Counted from the stretch's first letter, positions 20,909 to 31,979 are shown. The stretch is 64,000 bases of DNA from Pseudomonas caricapapayae (GCF_001400735.1 NZ_LJPW01000120.1:27653-91652); one strand, 5' to 3'. Notes: a model not told the origin generated them from the letters alone. Translations and numbers: made by a program.

Positions 20909-21763
20909 CTACAGAATTTGCAGCTTGCGATGCAACATCGAAATGTTACTTCCTTTCGCTACGAACCCCGTAAGGGTCTCTGTAAGAAGGGCCGAGACTT
21001 TATCAGCTTCAGCTTTGTTTGGGAAGGCCCCAAACACACAACTTCCAGTTCCGGTTAATTTTGCTTCGGTAAAATTACCTAGCAAATTCAAAGCGTTACG
21101 TACTTCTGGGTAACGCCTCTCTACAACCGCCTTACAGTCATTTCGACTGTTTCCCTTGGGAACGGGGCGCACTTTAATGGGCGGCGTGTCGCGTGTCAAC
21201 AACGGATCTGAAAAAATTTCTGCTGTACTTACAGCGACTTGCGGAACGAGCACCAAATACCACGGTTCTTCCGGGTCTACCGGGGTAAGAATTTCTCCGA
21301 CGCCCTCAGCAAATGCGGCGTGTCCGCGTACAAAAACCGGTACATCGGCACCCAGCGTCAGGCCCAGTGCCGCCAGACGATCCTCATCCCAGCCGAGCTG
21401 CCACAAGTGGTTCAAAGCCAGCAGCGTGGTAGCGGCATCCGAGCTGCCGCCACCGATGCCGCCGCCCATGGGCAGACGTTTTTCCAGCCAGATGTCCATG
21501 CCCAGTGTGCAACCGGACTGTTTTTGCAGCGCGCGGGCGGCTTTGACGATCAGGTTGCTGTCGTGCGGGACGCCAGGGACTTCGGTCTGCAGACGAATCT
21601 CGCCGTCCTCGCGGACGCTAAACCCCAGCTCGTCGCCGTAATCGAGAAACTGAAACAGGGTTTGCAGTTCGTGATAGCCGTCAGGGCGGCGTCCCAGAAT
21701 GTGCAGCATCAGGTTGAGTTTCGCCGGGGCGGGCAAAACCAGTTGTGGCGTACCCATGATCAT
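20909..21763 (-). CDS. ispE: 4-diphosphocytidyl-2-C-methyl-D-erythritol kinase
   Basis: 284 residues, GHMP kinase family. [23 protein letters not shown] marks the N-terminus (shown here only as a family hallmark), and the ATP loop is [18 protein letters not shown]. It phosphorylates CDP-methylerythritol in the MEP isoprenoid pathway. The start overlaps the lolB stop through ATGA, so the two are translationally coupled. Confidence 0.96.
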   Translation of the reverse strand: MIMGTPQLVLPAPAKLNLMLHILGRRPDGYHELQTLFQFLDYGDELGFSVREDGEIRLQTEVPGVPHDSNLIVKAARALQKQSGCTLGMDIWLEKRLPMGGGIGGGSSDAATTLLALNHLWQLGWDEDRLAALGLTLGADVPVFVRGHAAFAEGVGEILTPVDPEEPWYLVLVPQVAVSTAEIFSDPLLTRDTPPIKVRPVPKGNSRNDCKAVVERRYPEVRNALNLLGNFTEAKLTGTGSCVFGAFPNKAEADKVSALLTETLTGFVAKGSNISMLHRKLQIL

Positions 21764-22377
21764 TGCCCCAGCTTGCGAGGCTGCCAGTCCTTGATGACCA
21801 GCGTGACATCGAGGTCCTGGCCATGCAGCTTGACGCGTTCCGGCAGCCAGTAGCCGTTTTGTTCGACGTAGCTGAGGTACTCCACTTGCCAGCCATCCTG
21901 TTCAAGGCTGGCCAGGCGGCTGTCGCCATCAAGTGTCACGCTGCTTTTGCTGTCCGGTGCCGGCAAGCCACGCACCCACCATACCAGGTGAGAAACCGGC
22001 AGTTTCCAGCCCAGTTGATCCTGCAGAAGCGATTCCGGAGTGGTGGCTTCGTAGCGACCCTGATTGGCGACTTCCAGCACAACTGCGCCGGGGCGTCCGG
22101 TCAGTCGGGCGGCACCGCGGCCGAGCGGGCCGGACAGGCGGATGTCGTAGTAATCCTGGCGCTGCAGCCAGAACAGGGTGCCGCTGCCGGAGTCTTTCGG
22201 TGCGCGAATGCCTACCTTGCCGTTGATCTGCCAGCCATCGAGGCTGCTCAGTTGCTGTTTGTGTTCGCGCCATTGCGCGGGATCACCCTTGCCTTGTACG
22301 GCTTCGCGGGAGGTGAGGCCGGCGCAGCCGGCGAGCAGGGCGATGAAGCTGAATACGATTAGGTGGCGCAAAAACAT
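21760..22377 (-). CDS. lolB: Outer-membrane lipoprotein receptor LolB
   Basis: 205 residues. A lipoprotein signal peptide ends in the lipobox LLAGC (C18). The body is rich in short beta strands and has [16 protein letters not shown] and [13 protein letters not shown], typical of LolB. It accepts lipoproteins from the periplasmic carrier LolA and inserts them in the outer membrane. It lies directly upstream of ispE, the usual order in gammaproteobacteria. Confidence 0.94.
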   Translation of the reverse strand: MFLRHLIVFSFIALLAGCAGLTSREAVQGKGDPAQWREHKQQLSSLDGWQINGKVGIRAPKDSGSGTLFWLQRQDYYDIRLSGPLGRGAARLTGRPGAVVLEVANQGRYEATTPESLLQDQLGWKLPVSHLVWWVRGLPAPDSKSSVTLDGDSRLASLEQDGWQVEYLSYVEQNGYWLPERVKLHGQDLDVTLVIKDWQPRKLGQ

Positions 22378-22381
22378 AACG

Positions 22382-24109
22382 TCAAAGGGTCTCTGATCCG
22401 GTCAAGCGTCGCAGTGTGCTGCGCAGGACGGTACTGTCGGGTTGTTGTTCGAGGGCTTTGGCCCACACTTTTCTGGCTTCGCGCTGTTCGCCCTTGGCCC
22501 AGAGTACTTCGCCCAGGTGCGCTGCCACTTCGTGATCAGGGAAGCGTTCAAGGGCCTGGCGCAGGTAGCGCTCGGCCTCATCCAGGTTACCCAGGCGATA
22601 GTTGACCCAGCCAAGGCTGTCGAGAACCGCCGGATCGTCGGGGCTGATCTGGTGAGCTTTCTCGATCAACTGGCGGGCTTCGGCGTAACGCGTGGTGCGA
22701 TCTGAAAGGGTATAGCCCAGTGCGTTCAGCGCCATGGCGTTTTCAGGCTCGCGCTTGATGATGCTGCGCAGGTCTTTTTCCATCTGCGCCAGATCATTGC
22801 GTTTTTCCGCCAGCATGGCGCGGGTATAGAGCAGGTTGGCGTCATCCGGGTATTGCTTGAGCGCCTGATTCAACACCTGCCAGCCGCGATCCAGTTGGTC
22901 GTTGCTGGTCAGGACCTCGGCTTCGATCAGGTAAAGCTGGATGGCGTAGTCGGGTTCTTCGGCGCGCGCCTCAGACAGGCGTTTGGCAGCTTCCGCACCG
23001 TTGCCATTGCTGACCAGAATATCGGCCTGGCGCAATTGAGCGGCAAGGAAGTCCGGGCCCGGACCGACCTGAGCGTATTCGTTGAGCGCGCTTTGCGGGT
23101 CCTCGCGCTCTTCGTGGATGCGGCCCAGATTCAAATGCGCAGAGTCGACGTGTGCGCCACGGGCGATCAGTTCTTCCAGGTAGCCAGCCGCTTCGTCCCA
23201 GGCCTTGGCTTCAAGGCACACCAGGGCCAGCGAGAAACGCAGCTCGTCGTCATCCGGATACTGCTGCAAAAGAGCGGAAAACTGCACCTTGGCGTCTTCC
23301 ATGCGGTTTTGCTCAACAAGCATGCGCGCATACGTCAGGCGCAGGCGTTTGTCGTCCGGGTACTTCTTGATGCTTTTTTCCAGCAGGGGCACCGCTTCCT
23401 TGCCTCGGTTCATGCTTTGCAGCAGGCGGGCGTGCAGCAGGATAGGGGCGATTTCGCCGTCTTTCGGCGGGTTGTCTTCCAGCAGCTTCAACGACTGTTC
23501 GGCGTCACCATTCTGCTGAAGCAACAGCGCCTTGCCGAAAATCAGCTGGCTGTTGTTCGGGTATTTGCCCAGCAATCGGTCAAAGCTCTTGAGCAGGCCG
23601 TTACGGGTGTCAGGATCGGTTTCGGCAGCGGACAGGGCCAGAAAGTCGAAGTGCGTGTCCCCCTGACCTTGCAGGACTCTCTCCATATACACCAGAGAGT
23701 CGTCGTAGCGTCCGGCGCGCGCCAACTGAATGGCTGCGGCTCGTTGGGCTTCAAGATTGCCCGGCGCGTTCCTCGCCCAGATCAGGGCAGTGTCCAGCGC
23801 AGACTGATCGGCGCCCATGTACTCGGCGATCTGGTAGGCGCGTTCTGAGACTCCCGGGTCCTGGGTCTTGATCGCCTGGGTCACGTAGTTGTCCAGGGCG
23901 ATATCGAAGCGGTTGCGCTGGCCGGCCAGCTCCGCGCTCAACAGGCTGACCAGGGTGTCCTGAGTGAACGAGCCGTAGACCTGCGGCTTGGCTTCAGGCG
24001 CGGGAGGGGCGTCTTTCTGAGCGGGCACGGGCTGTGACGAGACGGGGGCCACGGACTGGCAGCCGCCCAGAAAGGCAAGAGCAAGGAACAACGCGGAGGA
24101 TCTATTCAT
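22382..24109 (-). CDS. TPR-repeat lipoprotein
   Basis: 575 residues from the ATG at 24109, selected because a lipoprotein signal follows at once (FLGGC, C17); the longer frame to 24196 would bury it. The Shine-Dalgarno match is weak. The rest is mostly tetratricopeptide repeats with recurring Y-P-D-D/N and L-D-S-L-G-W-x-x-Y-R-L-G motifs, strongest in the last 200 residues. Such proteins are scaffolds; this one sits just upstream of lolB in many pseudomonads, which suggests an envelope role. No specific function is claimed. Confidence 0.88.
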   Translation of the reverse strand: MNRSSALFLALAFLGGCQSVAPVSSQPVPAQKDAPPAPEAKPQVYGSFTQDTLVSLLSAELAGQRNRFDIALDNYVTQAIKTQDPGVSERAYQIAEYMGADQSALDTALIWARNAPGNLEAQRAAAIQLARAGRYDDSLVYMERVLQGQGDTHFDFLALSAAETDPDTRNGLLKSFDRLLGKYPNNSQLIFGKALLLQQNGDAEQSLKLLEDNPPKDGEIAPILLHARLLQSMNRGKEAVPLLEKSIKKYPDDKRLRLTYARMLVEQNRMEDAKVQFSALLQQYPDDDELRFSLALVCLEAKAWDEAAGYLEELIARGAHVDSAHLNLGRIHEEREDPQSALNEYAQVGPGPDFLAAQLRQADILVSNGNGAEAAKRLSEARAEEPDYAIQLYLIEAEVLTSNDQLDRGWQVLNQALKQYPDDANLLYTRAMLAEKRNDLAQMEKDLRSIIKREPENAMALNALGYTLSDRTTRYAEARQLIEKAHQISPDDPAVLDSLGWVNYRLGNLDEAERYLRQALERFPDHEVAAHLGEVLWAKGEQREARKVWAKALEQQPDSTVLRSTLRRLTGSETL

Positions 24110-24335
24110 ATATAAGAAGGGCGGCTTACCTGCGGTGGGAGCATCATGACACAAGGCTGTCGGCAAAACCCACAGCCGTCGGAAAAACTGATGCAATGCG
24201 TGTGTTTGCAGTGTCGCGGGCCTGAAAACGCAGTCTGCGACGAGCGATTGTAGTGGGACAATAATATGTGGTGGTTGTTCTGAGCTTATTGAAGTAGGAC
24301 AATTACCGGCTTCACGTCACCACCTGCGACCCTGA

Positions 24336-25613
24336 ATGGCCTTCCTTGCACTCGGTATCAACCATAAGACCGCCTCGGTCGACGTTCGCGAGCGTGTGGC
24401 ATTTACCCCGGAACAACTGGTCGAGGCGTTGCAGCAGCTCTGCCACCTGACCGAAAGTCGTGAAGCTGCGATTCTTTCGACCTGCAACCGTAGCGAGCTG
24501 TATATCGAGCACGAGCATCTCGGTGCGGACAGCATTCTCGCCTGGCTCGCCGATTATCATCACCTCAGCCTGGAAGAACTGCGCGCCAGTGCTTACGTGC
24601 ACGAGGATGATGCCGCCGTACGGCACATGATGCGCGTCGCCTCCGGGCTCGATTCGCTGGTGCTCGGCGAGCCGCAGATTCTCGGCCAGATGAAGTCCGC
24701 CTACGCCGTTGCCCGCGAAGCCGGTACGGTCGGGCCGTTGCTGGGTCGCCTGTTTCAGGCCACGTTCAGCGCCGCCAAGCAGGTGCGCACCGATACTGCA
24801 ATCGGCGAAAACCCGGTGTCTGTGGCGTTTGCCGCAGTCAGTCTGGCCAAACAGATTTTCAGCGATCTGCAACGCAGTCAGGCTTTGTTGATCGGTGCAG
24901 GCGAGACCATTACTCTGGTCGCCCGGCATCTGCATGACCTGGGCGTCAAACGTATCGTGGTTGCCAACCGCACGCTCGAGCGCGCCAGCATGCTCGCCGC
25001 CGAGTTCGGTGCGCACGCGGTGCTGCTGTCGGATATTCCGGCCGAACTGGTCAATAGCGATATCGTGATCAGCTCCACCGCCAGCCAGTTGCCGATTCTG
25101 GGCAAGGGGGCTGTGGAAAGCGCGCTGAAACTTCGCAAGCACAAGCCGATCTTCATGGTCGATATCGCCGTACCGCGAGATATCGAGCCTGAAGTCGGCG
25201 AACTGGACGACGTTTACCTCTATAGCGTTGATGACCTGCATGAAGTAGTGGCAGAGAATCTGAAGAGTCGTCAGGGTGCTGCGCTGGCTGCCGAGCAACT
25301 GGTCAGCGTGGGGGCCGAAGACTTCATGTCGCGGCTGCGCGAACTGGCGGCGGTGGATGTATTGCGCGCCTATCGTCAGCAAAGCGAACGGCTGCGTGAC
25401 GAAGAGCTGAGCAAGGCGCAACGTATGCTGGCCAACGGCAGCAATGCCGAGGATGTACTGATCCAGCTGGCGCGTGGTCTGACCAACAAATTGCTGCACG
25501 CACCCAGCGTACAGCTCAAGAAGCTGTCTGCCGAAGGTCGCGTCGATGCGCTGGCCATGGCCCAGGAACTTTTTGCCCTCGGTGAGGGCTCGACGGATAA
25601 AACCCCGCAATGA
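24336..25613 (+). CDS. hemA: Glutamyl-tRNA reductase
   Basis: 425 residues. The N-terminus [15 protein letters not shown] and the catalytic cysteine in [11 protein letters not shown] (C50) are conserved; GAGETI forms the NADPH site. It reduces glutamyl-tRNA to glutamate-1-semialdehyde, the first committed step of tetrapyrrole synthesis. It is divergent from the TPR lipoprotein gene across 226 bases and overlaps prfA by 4 bases, the classical hemA-prfA pair. No strong ribosome binding site is seen before its ATG. Confidence 0.97.
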   Translation: MAFLALGINHKTASVDVRERVAFTPEQLVEALQQLCHLTESREAAILSTCNRSELYIEHEHLGADSILAWLADYHHLSLEELRASAYVHEDDAAVRHMMRVASGLDSLVLGEPQILGQMKSAYAVAREAGTVGPLLGRLFQATFSAAKQVRTDTAIGENPVSVAFAAVSLAKQIFSDLQRSQALLIGAGETITLVARHLHDLGVKRIVVANRTLERASMLAAEFGAHAVLLSDIPAELVNSDIVISSTASQLPILGKGAVESALKLRKHKPIFMVDIAVPRDIEPEVGELDDVYLYSVDDLHEVVAENLKSRQGAALAAEQLVSVGAEDFMSRLRELAAVDVLRAYRQQSERLRDEELSKAQRMLANGSNAEDVLIQLARGLTNKLLHAPSVQLKKLSAEGRVDALAMAQELFALGEGSTDKTPQ

Positions 25614-26692
25614 AAGCTTCACTGCTCAATAAGCTGGATGTCCTCAGCGACCGATTCGAGGAACTGACCGCGCTGCTTGGCGACGCCGAGGTCATCAGCG
25701 ATCAGACACGCTTTCGCGCCTATTCCCGTGAATATGCCGAAGTGGAGCCGGTCGTTGCGCTTTATCAACAGTTGATCAGGGTGCAGGGCGATCTGGAGGG
25801 CGCGCAGGCGCTGCTCAAGGACAGCGACCCGGACATGCGCGAAATGGCCGTCGAGGAAGTTCGCGAGACCCGGCAGCAACTGGTTGAGCTTGAAGCGCAA
25901 TTGCAGCGCATGCTGCTGCCCAAGGACCCGAACGACGGCCGTAACGTGTTCCTGGAAATCCGCGCCGGCACGGGCGGCGATGAGGCTGCGATTTTCTCCG
26001 GCGACCTGTTTCGCATGTATTCGCGTTACGCCGAGCGGCGTGGCTGGCGGGTCGAAATCCTGTCCGAAAATGAAGGCGAGCATGGCGGCTACAAGGAAGT
26101 CATTGCGCGTGTCGAAGGTGACAGCGTCTACGGCAAGCTGAAATTCGAGTCCGGCGCGCACCGTGTGCAGCGCGTGCCCGAGACCGAGTCGCAGGGCCGC
26201 ATCCACACGTCTGCCTGTACGGTTGCGGTGTTGCCGGAGCCCGATGAGCAACAGGCGATCGAGATCAACCCGGCCGACCTGCGTGTCGACACCTACCGCT
26301 CTTCGGGCGCCGGTGGTCAGCACGTCAACAAAACCGACTCGGCAATCCGCATCACGCATTTGCCATCGGGTATCGTCGTCGAATGTCAGGAAGAGCGCTC
26401 ACAGCACAAGAACAGGGCCCGGGCAATGTCCTGGCTGTCTGCCAAACTGAATGATCAACAGACCAGCGCGGCGGCCAATGCCATCGCCAGCGAGCGCAAG
26501 CTGCTCGTGGGGTCGGGTGATCGTTCCGAGCGTATCCGTACGTATAATTTCCCTCAAGGGCGAGTGACGGATCACCGCGTGAACCTGACTTTGTATTCGC
26601 TGGATGAAGTTCTGGCGGGCGGAGTCGATGCAGTGATAGAGCCGCTACTCGCTGAATATCAGGCTGATCAACTTGCGGCACTGGGTGAGTAA
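25610..26692 (+). CDS. prfA: Peptide chain release factor 1
   Basis: 360 residues. The GGQ peptidyl-hydrolysis motif is in [15 protein letters not shown]. The C-terminal [12 protein letters not shown] is family typical. It recognises UAA and UAG. Its stop is directly followed by the prmC start; PrmC methylates the GGQ glutamine of this protein, which explains the pairing. Confidence 0.97.
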   Translation: MKASLLNKLDVLSDRFEELTALLGDAEVISDQTRFRAYSREYAEVEPVVALYQQLIRVQGDLEGAQALLKDSDPDMREMAVEEVRETRQQLVELEAQLQRMLLPKDPNDGRNVFLEIRAGTGGDEAAIFSGDLFRMYSRYAERRGWRVEILSENEGEHGGYKEVIARVEGDSVYGKLKFESGAHRVQRVPETESQGRIHTSACTVAVLPEPDEQQAIEINPADLRVDTYRSSGAGGQHVNKTDSAIRITHLPSGIVVECQEERSQHKNRARAMSWLSAKLNDQQTSAAANAIASERKLLVGSGDRSERIRTYNFPQGRVTDHRVNLTLYSLDEVLAGGVDAVIEPLLAEYQADQLAALGE

Positions 26693-27526
26693 ATGACCAT
26701 CATCGCAAGTTTGTTAAGAAGCGCCGAGCTTCCCGATTCCCCGACCGCACGGCTCGACATCGAGCTGCTGCTTGCGGCAGCGCTGGGCAAGCCGCGCAGC
26801 TTTCTGCACACCTGGCCCGAGCGCATTGTCAGCACCGAGGCCGCCCTGGCATTTGCAGATTACCTGCAGCGCCGACGCACTGGCGAGCCAGTGGCCTATA
26901 TTCTCGGCCAGCAAGGTTTCTGGAAGCTTGATCTGGAGGTTGCGCCGCACACTCTGATCCCGCGTCCCGAGACCGAGATGCTGGTGGAAGCGGCACTGGA
27001 GCTGGTGCCTGCCTTCGCACCTGCCAGGGTTCTGGATCTGGGCACCGGCACCGGGGCGATTGCCCTGGCGCTGGCCCACGAACGTCAGCAATGGCAAGTC
27101 ACGGCGGTTGACCGTGTGCCAGAGGCCGTTGCGCTGGCCGAACGCAATCGGCAGCGCCTGCAACTGGACAACGCCGAAGTGCTCGACAGCCACTGGTTCA
27201 GCGCCCTGGCAGGGCGTCAGTTCGATCTGATCATCAGCAATCCGCCGTACATTGCCGATGCCGATCCGCATCTGTCGGCCGGTGACGTGCGCTTCGAGCC
27301 GAGCAGCGCACTGGTGGCCGGTTCCGACGGTCTGGATGACTTGCGCCAGATTATCGAACAAGCGCCTGCCCACCTTAATCCGGACGGCTGGTTGCTGCTG
27401 GAACATGGTTACGATCAAGGCGCGGCGGTGCGTGAGCTGCTGACTCGTCAGGGCTTCGAACGTATCCAGACCCGCCGCGACCTGGGCGAGCACGAGCGGA
27501 TCACGTTCGGGTGCAAGCCGTGCTGA
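26693..27526 (+). CDS. prmC: Release factor glutamine methyltransferase
   Basis: 277 residues. The SAM-binding motif VLDLGTGTGAIALALA and the catalytic NPPY in LIISNPPYIAD are present. It N5-methylates the GGQ glutamine of RF1 and RF2. Zero-base spacing from prfA and overlap with moeB show an operon. Confidence 0.96.
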   Translation: MTIIASLLRSAELPDSPTARLDIELLLAAALGKPRSFLHTWPERIVSTEAALAFADYLQRRRTGEPVAYILGQQGFWKLDLEVAPHTLIPRPETEMLVEAALELVPAFAPARVLDLGTGTGAIALALAHERQQWQVTAVDRVPEAVALAERNRQRLQLDNAEVLDSHWFSALAGRQFDLIISNPPYIADADPHLSAGDVRFEPSSALVAGSDGLDDLRQIIEQAPAHLNPDGWLLLEHGYDQGAAVRELLTRQGFERIQTRRDLGEHERITFGCKPC

Positions 27527-28290
27527 GTGATCAGGAACTGCTGCGCTATAGCCGGCAGATTCTGTTGCAACAGGTCGATATCGAGGGGCAGTTGAGGCTG
27601 AAACAAGGCCGTGTGCTTATCGTCGGCGTCGGCGGTCTCGGCTCTCCTGTGGCCCTGTACCTGGCCGCCGCCGGTGTCGGGGAGCTGCATCTGGCGGATT
27701 TCGATCACGTCGATCTGACCAACCTGCAGCGCCAGATTATCCATGACACGCAGAGCGTCGGGCTGGCCAAGGTGGACTCGGCGGTGACCCGGCTCAAGGC
27801 GATCAACCCCGCCATTACCCTGGTTGCCCATCGTGCTGCACTGGATACCGACTCATTGGGTGCGGCCGTGCAGGCTGTCGATCTGGTGCTGGACTGTTCG
27901 GATAATTTCGCCACCCGTGAAGCGGTCAATGCTGCCTGTGTCGCTGCGCGCAAGCCGTTGGTCAGCGGTGCTGCAATCCGGCTGGAGGGGCAGTTATCGG
28001 TGTTCGATCCACGCCGTGCAGACAGCCCTTGTTACCATTGTCTGTACGGTCACGGCAGCGAAGCGGAACTGACCTGCAGCGAGGCCGGTGTCATCGGGCC
28101 GCTGGTCGGCCTGGTCGGCAGCCTGCAGGCGCTGGAAGCCTTGAAGCTGCTGGCCGGTTTTGGCGAGCCGATGGTTGGCCGGCTGTTATTGGTCGATGCC
28201 TTGAGCACTCGGTTCCGCGAGCTGAAAGTCAAACGCGACCCGGCCTGCAGCGTCTGCGGTAAGGCCAGCGGGCAGGGCGAGCATGCCTGA
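27520..28290 (+). CDS. moeB: MoeB/ThiF-family adenylyltransferase
   Basis: About 256 residues from the GTG at 27520, which overlaps the prmC stop; an in-frame GTG at 27511 is an alternative, and neither has a strong ribosome site. The ATP-binding loop [37 protein letters not shown] and the metal-binding cysteine pairs (CYHC and CSVC) are present. MoeB adenylates the C-terminus of the sulfur carrier MoaD for molybdopterin synthesis; ThiF has the same fold, so the substrate is inferred from family and from moeB at this position in other pseudomonads. Confidence 0.88.
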   Translation: MLSDQELLRYSRQILLQQVDIEGQLRLKQGRVLIVGVGGLGSPVALYLAAAGVGELHLADFDHVDLTNLQRQIIHDTQSVGLAKVDSAVTRLKAINPAITLVAHRAALDTDSLGAAVQAVDLVLDCSDNFATREAVNAACVAARKPLVSGAAIRLEGQLSVFDPRRADSPCYHCLYGHGSEAELTCSEAGVIGPLVGLVGSLQALEALKLLAGFGEPMVGRLLLVDALSTRFRELKVKRDPACSVCGKASGQGEHA

Positions 28291-29098
28291 CATTCATATG
28301 AGCTACGGCAGCGATGCGCCGGTCGGAATCTTCGATTCCGGGGTTGGAGGGCTGTCGGTACTCAATGAGATCCGTCAGCTGTTGCCCAGCGAGTCTCTGC
28401 TGTATCTGGCGGACTGCGGGCATATTCCCTACGGCGAAAAGACCCCTGAGTTCATCGTCGACCGTTGCCTGACGATTGCCGGCTTCTTTCGCGAGCAGGG
28501 TGCCAAGGCCCTGGTCGTCGCTTGCAACACTGCCACGGCTGCGGGCGTGGCGCATATACGGCAACGCTACCCGGACTGGCCGATTGTGGGCATGGAACCC
28601 GCCGTCAAACCGGCTGCCGAAGCCACGCGCAGCGGCGTCGTCGGTGTGCTGGCGACCACCGGGACGCTGCAGAGCGCCAGGTTTGCTGCCTTGCTTGACC
28701 GCTTTGCCAGTGATGTCAGGGTCGTGACGCAGCCGTGCCCCGGTCTGGTCGAGCTGATCGAAACCGGCGATCTGTTCAGCCCGCAGATCCGTCAATTGCT
28801 ACAGCGTTACCTCGAACCGTTGCTGGTTGCACGCTGTGACACGATCATTCTGGGCTGCACTCACTATCCCTTTCTCAAGCCATTGCTGCGGGAAATGCTC
28901 CCCGAATCAGTCACGCTGATCGACACGGGTGCCGCCGTAGCGCGTCAGTTGCAGCGTCTTTTGTCGCGTTCCAGCCTTCTTGCCAATGGCGTTGCGCGAG
29001 ACACTGTGTATTGGTCTAGTGACATTCCGGACAATTTCAGAAAAATCCTACCTTTTTTGTCGCAAAACCCTGGCAATGTGAGAAGCTTCCGTTTGTAA
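28283..29098 (+). CDS. murI: Glutamate racemase
   Basis: 271 residues from the ATG at 28283; ATG at 28298 is also possible. [17 protein letters not shown] start, the first catalytic cysteine in [10 protein letters not shown] and the second in ILGCTHYPF. It supplies D-glutamate for peptidoglycan. It overlaps moeB by 8 bases and ends the hemA operon; pagL follows after 118 AT-rich bases. Confidence 0.96.
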   Translation: MPDIHMSYGSDAPVGIFDSGVGGLSVLNEIRQLLPSESLLYLADCGHIPYGEKTPEFIVDRCLTIAGFFREQGAKALVVACNTATAAGVAHIRQRYPDWPIVGMEPAVKPAAEATRSGVVGVLATTGTLQSARFAALLDRFASDVRVVTQPCPGLVELIETGDLFSPQIRQLLQRYLEPLLVARCDTIILGCTHYPFLKPLLREMLPESVTLIDTGAAVARQLQRLLSRSSLLANGVARDTVYWSSDIPDNFRKILPFLSQNPGNVRSFRL

Positions 29099-29216
29099 AA
29101 AAAACGTGAAAAAAGGTGCTTTTCGGGTGAACTAACCTCACCTCGCAGGCTTCTATAAAAGCGGCTGATGAACTCCAACACTTTTCGTACACTTTAATAT
29201 ATTTAGGACGTTTCTC

Positions 29217-29735
29217 ATGAAGAGACTCTTTTGCCTGGCCGTGATTGCGGCCGCTCTGGCAGGGCAAGCTTCAATCGCGCAGGCCGACGGTGTTGAGTTT
29301 TCGGTGGGGCAGACCGGCGAGTCGACCATGACTTATCGCCTGGGCGTGCAGTTCGATTGGGATAAAACCTGGCTGCAAAGCGACATCGGCCGTCTGACTG
29401 GCTACTGGGATGGCGCTTACACCTACTGGGATGGCAAGGACTACAAGGATAACCACAGCCTGTCGTTCTCCCCGGTTCTGGTCTACGAATTCGGCAACGG
29501 CAACGTCAAGCCCTACGTAGAAGCCGGTATCGGCGTCTCGGTGTTCTCGAACACACAGGTCGAAGACCGCAAGTTCGGGTCTGCTTTCAACTTCGAAGAC
29601 CGTATCGGCTTTGGTCTGCGTTTCGCGGGCGGGCATGAAGTCGGTATTCGCGCGACTCACTACTCCAACGCCGGCATCAAAGAGCCGAACGACGGTATAG
29701 AGAGCTACGCATTGCATTACAAGATGCCGTTTTGA
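29217..29735 (+). CDS. pagL: Lipid A 3-O-deacylase PagL
   Basis: 172 residues with a cleaved signal peptide (ending about QADG), then alternating beta strands of an eight-stranded barrel. The catalytic triad is visible: H148 and S150 in ATHYSN and E162 in DGIESY, the same spacing as His126/Ser128/Glu140 of mature P. aeruginosa PagL. The protein ends with aromatic/hydrophobic YKMPF as outer-membrane barrels do. It removes the 3-linked acyl chain of lipid A. AGGA lies about 9 bases upstream, and an AT-rich promoter-like region separates it from murI. Confidence 0.92.
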   Translation: MKRLFCLAVIAAALAGQASIAQADGVEFSVGQTGESTMTYRLGVQFDWDKTWLQSDIGRLTGYWDGAYTYWDGKDYKDNHSLSFSPVLVYEFGNGNVKPYVEAGIGVSVFSNTQVEDRKFGSAFNFEDRIGFGLRFAGGHEVGIRATHYSNAGIKEPNDGIESYALHYKMPF

Positions 29736-29825
29736 TACATCAAGTTGGCTATTGTGCCAATGCCCTGCATTGGCACGCTGTTCCTGATGCGCCTCGTTGA
29801 AAACCTGTGCTGCCACGCATGCCCA

Positions 29826-29876
29826 GGACGCGGAGCGTTCGGAACTGCATTCCCACGCGGAGCGTGGGGAAGATAG
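29826..29876 (+). repeat. Bipartite inverted-repeat element, single copy
   Basis: Two short hairpins in a row, ggacgcggagcgttc and ccacgcggagcgtgg, joined by ggaactgcattc. The same unit recurs at 42183-42314, 45985-46023, 52759-52882 and in the 58212-58754 array. It lies in the space between pagL and the convergent ykgJ-like gene. Confidence 0.85.
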
Positions 29877-29897
29877 TCATGAGTCAGGCAACACTGA

Positions 29898-30212
29898 TCA
29901 GAGATAAGCCGTCGCAATCCCTTTGCGTTCGTTCAGGCAGTCTTCCGCACCGGCTTCGAATTCACGACAGATCAACGGTCGTTTTTCGTAGATCGTGCAC
30001 ATCATGGTGTTGCGATCCAGTGCGGCGCACCAGCCGTCATCCAGACGCAGCATGACCTCGCCACCCCACTCGTCGGTATCAATGTAGCGCTCAGGCACGC
30101 CCGTGTCGGTGATGAGCATCACTTCTAGTTGGCAACAGCAGGCTGCGCAGGTGGAGCAGGTGACTTCCGTTTCGCTGTGAATCTCTGCGACCGGAATGAG
30201 TGTGGCGTTCAG
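29898..30212 (-). CDS. YkgJ-family cysteine-cluster protein
   Basis: 104 residues if translation starts at CTG 30212. C19, C22, C25, C26 and C27 form a CxxCxxCCC cluster, and further cysteines (GWCAALD, MMCTIY, PLICREF, EDC) complete a metal-cluster pattern typical of the YkgJ family, whose function is unknown. No ATG, GTG or TTG stands between the upstream gene's stop and the cluster; GGGAGA occurs 6 bases before the CTG, and CTGA overlaps the upstream stop as ATGA does elsewhere in this operon. The open frame extends upstream through the DUF2878 gene, so an internal start at ATG 30254 is the alternative. Confidence 0.8.
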   Translation of the reverse strand: MNATLIPVAEIHSETEVTCSTCAACCCQLEVMLITDTGVPERYIDTDEWGGEVMLRLDDGWCAALDRNTMMCTIYEKRPLICREFEAGAEDCLNERKGIATAYL

Positions 30213-30718
30213 AGCGTTTCTCCCGAGTGTCTGGCTGCCCGGGTTGCCAGCCATTGAAGCAGGGGAAATACACCTGCCCAGACCACCCCCAGCAGCACCA
30301 TGCCTGGCCACACTCCGAGGGGGAGGTGAACCTGAGTCAGTTGCGAGCCGGCATAGTACGACATCGGGCCGCCAATAGCCCCCAGCACGGCTGCACGCCA
30401 TAGCGGCTTTGCGGTCCACGCCAGGCAATGATTGAGCGTAGTGCCCAGCACTGCCCACAGTAGCGCCAGCCACAGAGGCAGCAGGTAGCCGTCGCTGCCA
30501 AAGTCAAAAACGCCGAGGGTCATCAAGGCGCTGTCCAGCACAATGCCGATCAACGTGACCGTCAGAATCAGCCGACCTTCTGCGGCCCATGAGCTGATCC
30601 ACAGGAAATGCACGGCCAGCCCGGCAACGGCAATCAGCAGCCAATAACTGTTGCCGCCCAGTACGCAGGCGAACCAGCCGATCTGGAACAGCACTGCGTT
30701 GGCGATCGATTTAAGCAT
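30209..30718 (-). CDS. DUF2878 membrane protein
   Basis: 169 residues from the ATG at 30718, which overlaps the CFA-like gene by 8 bases. Five or six hydrophobic helices cover most of the protein, with FQIGWFACVLGG at the start. It matches the DUF2878 family of small inner-membrane proteins, which commonly sit beside DUF1365 and CFA-synthase-like genes. No biochemical role is known to me; a part in lipid modification or photoprotection is inferred from the operon. Confidence 0.8.
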   Translation of the reverse strand: MLKSIANAVLFQIGWFACVLGGNSYWLLIAVAGLAVHFLWISSWAAEGRLILTVTLIGIVLDSALMTLGVFDFGSDGYLLPLWLALLWAVLGTTLNHCLAWTAKPLWRAAVLGAIGGPMSYYAGSQLTQVHLPLGVWPGMVLLGVVWAGVFPLLQWLATRAARHSGETL

Positions 30719-31979
30719 TGAAGCGCCCAAGCAACGGTTCGCGCAGGGCATCGGGTTTGGCGAGCAATAACTGGGCGGTACCGATGGTCCGCTCCAGAAA
30801 GCCGCCTTCGCAGTAGCACAGGTAGAACTCCCACAGCCGCAGGAAATGGTCGTCATAATCCAGTTCGGCGAGTTTGCCGTGGGCCTGTTTGAAGTTGTCG
30901 TGCCACACGCGCAGCGTGCGCGCGTAATGCAGGCCGAAATCTTCCATGTGCAGGAGGTTCATGTCGGTATCGCTGCCGACGATGTCGAGCATTTTCGCCA
31001 CTGACGGTAGAGCGCCGCCAGGGAAAATGTAACGCTGGATGAAATCCACATTGCGTTTGGCCTGGGCATAACGCTGCTCGCGGATGGTGATCGCCTGCAG
31101 CAGCATCATCCCGTTGCTTTTGAGCAGGTTCGCGCATTGCTTGAAGTAAGTCGGCAGAAAACGATGGCCCACCGCTTCGATCATCTCGATGGACACCAGC
31201 TTGTCGTACTCACCGGTCAGGTCCCGGTAGTCGGTCAGCAACAGCGTGACGCGATCCTGCAGGCCCAGCTCGATCAGGCGCTGCTCGGTGTAGGCGAACT
31301 GTTCTCTGGACAGCGTGGTGGTGGTCACCCGGCAGCCGTAGTGCTGCGCCGCATAAATAGCCATGCTGCCCCAGCCGGTGCCGATTTCCAGCAGGTGATC
31401 GTCAGGTTTCAGGGCCAGCTTCTGGCAGATGCGCTCCAGCTTGTTCAACTGTGCCTGTTCCAGCGTGTCGTCCTCGCTGAGAAACTGTGCGGCGGAGTAC
31501 ATCATCGTCGGGTCGAGAAACTGCTCGAACAGTGTGTTGCCAAGGTCGTAGTGGGCAGCGATGTTTTTCTGCGAGCCTTCGCGTGTATTGCGATTCAGCC
31601 AGTGCAGGGCGTGAATCAACGGGCGGGTCAGGCGAGCCATGCCGCCTTCCATTGCATCCAGCACATCCAGATTGCTGACAAATACCCGCACCACCGCGGT
31701 AAGGTCAGGCGTGGTCCAGTAGCCGTGGATAAACGCCTCGCCAGCGCCGATGGAGCCGTTGCTGGCAACCATGCCCCAAGCGGCGGAATCCAGAATATGA
31801 ATCTCTGCATGAATCAGCGCACCGGCCTTGCCAAACACATGGCGCTCGCCGCCGTCGATAACCACCAACTGGCCATTGCGCAGACCCGCGAGCTGTCGCA
31901 GTACGCCGCGGCGCAGGATATTGGCCGTCAGACCATTGGTGCCCAGATTGGCAGAAAAACTGCTGCTACTGCTTTTCAT
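30711..31979 (-). CDS. Cyclopropane-fatty-acid synthase-like methyltransferase
   Basis: 422 residues from the ATG at 31979. The SAM motif LEIGTGWGSMAIYAA and IEMIEAVGHRF are those of CFA synthases, with an N-terminal lipid-binding region and a C-terminal SAM methyltransferase. It would methylate unsaturated acyl chains of phospholipids. It overlaps DUF1365 by 14 bases. In Rhodobacter sphaeroides a CFA-like enzyme (UfaM) in the singlet-oxygen regulon acts with a flavin desaturase to make furan fatty acids, so the product here may not be a simple cyclopropane. The family call is firm; the product is open. Confidence 0.9.
   Translation of the reverse strand: MKSSSSSFSANLGTNGLTANILRRGVLRQLAGLRNGQLVVIDGGERHVFGKAGALIHAEIHILDSAAWGMVASNGSIGAGEAFIHGYWTTPDLTAVVRVFVSNLDVLDAMEGGMARLTRPLIHALHWLNRNTREGSQKNIAAHYDLGNTLFEQFLDPTMMYSAAQFLSEDDTLEQAQLNKLERICQKLALKPDDHLLEIGTGWGSMAIYAAQHYGCRVTTTTLSREQFAYTEQRLIELGLQDRVTLLLTDYRDLTGEYDKLVSIEMIEAVGHRFLPTYFKQCANLLKSNGMMLLQAITIREQRYAQAKRNVDFIQRYIFPGGALPSVAKMLDIVGSDTDMNLLHMEDFGLHYARTLRVWHDNFKQAHGKLAELDYDDHFLRLWEFYLCYCEGGFLERTIGTAQLLLAKPDALREPLLGRFNA

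Noticed and set aside
24312..25622. 436-codon minus-strand open frame
   Set aside because: Antisense shadow of hemA.
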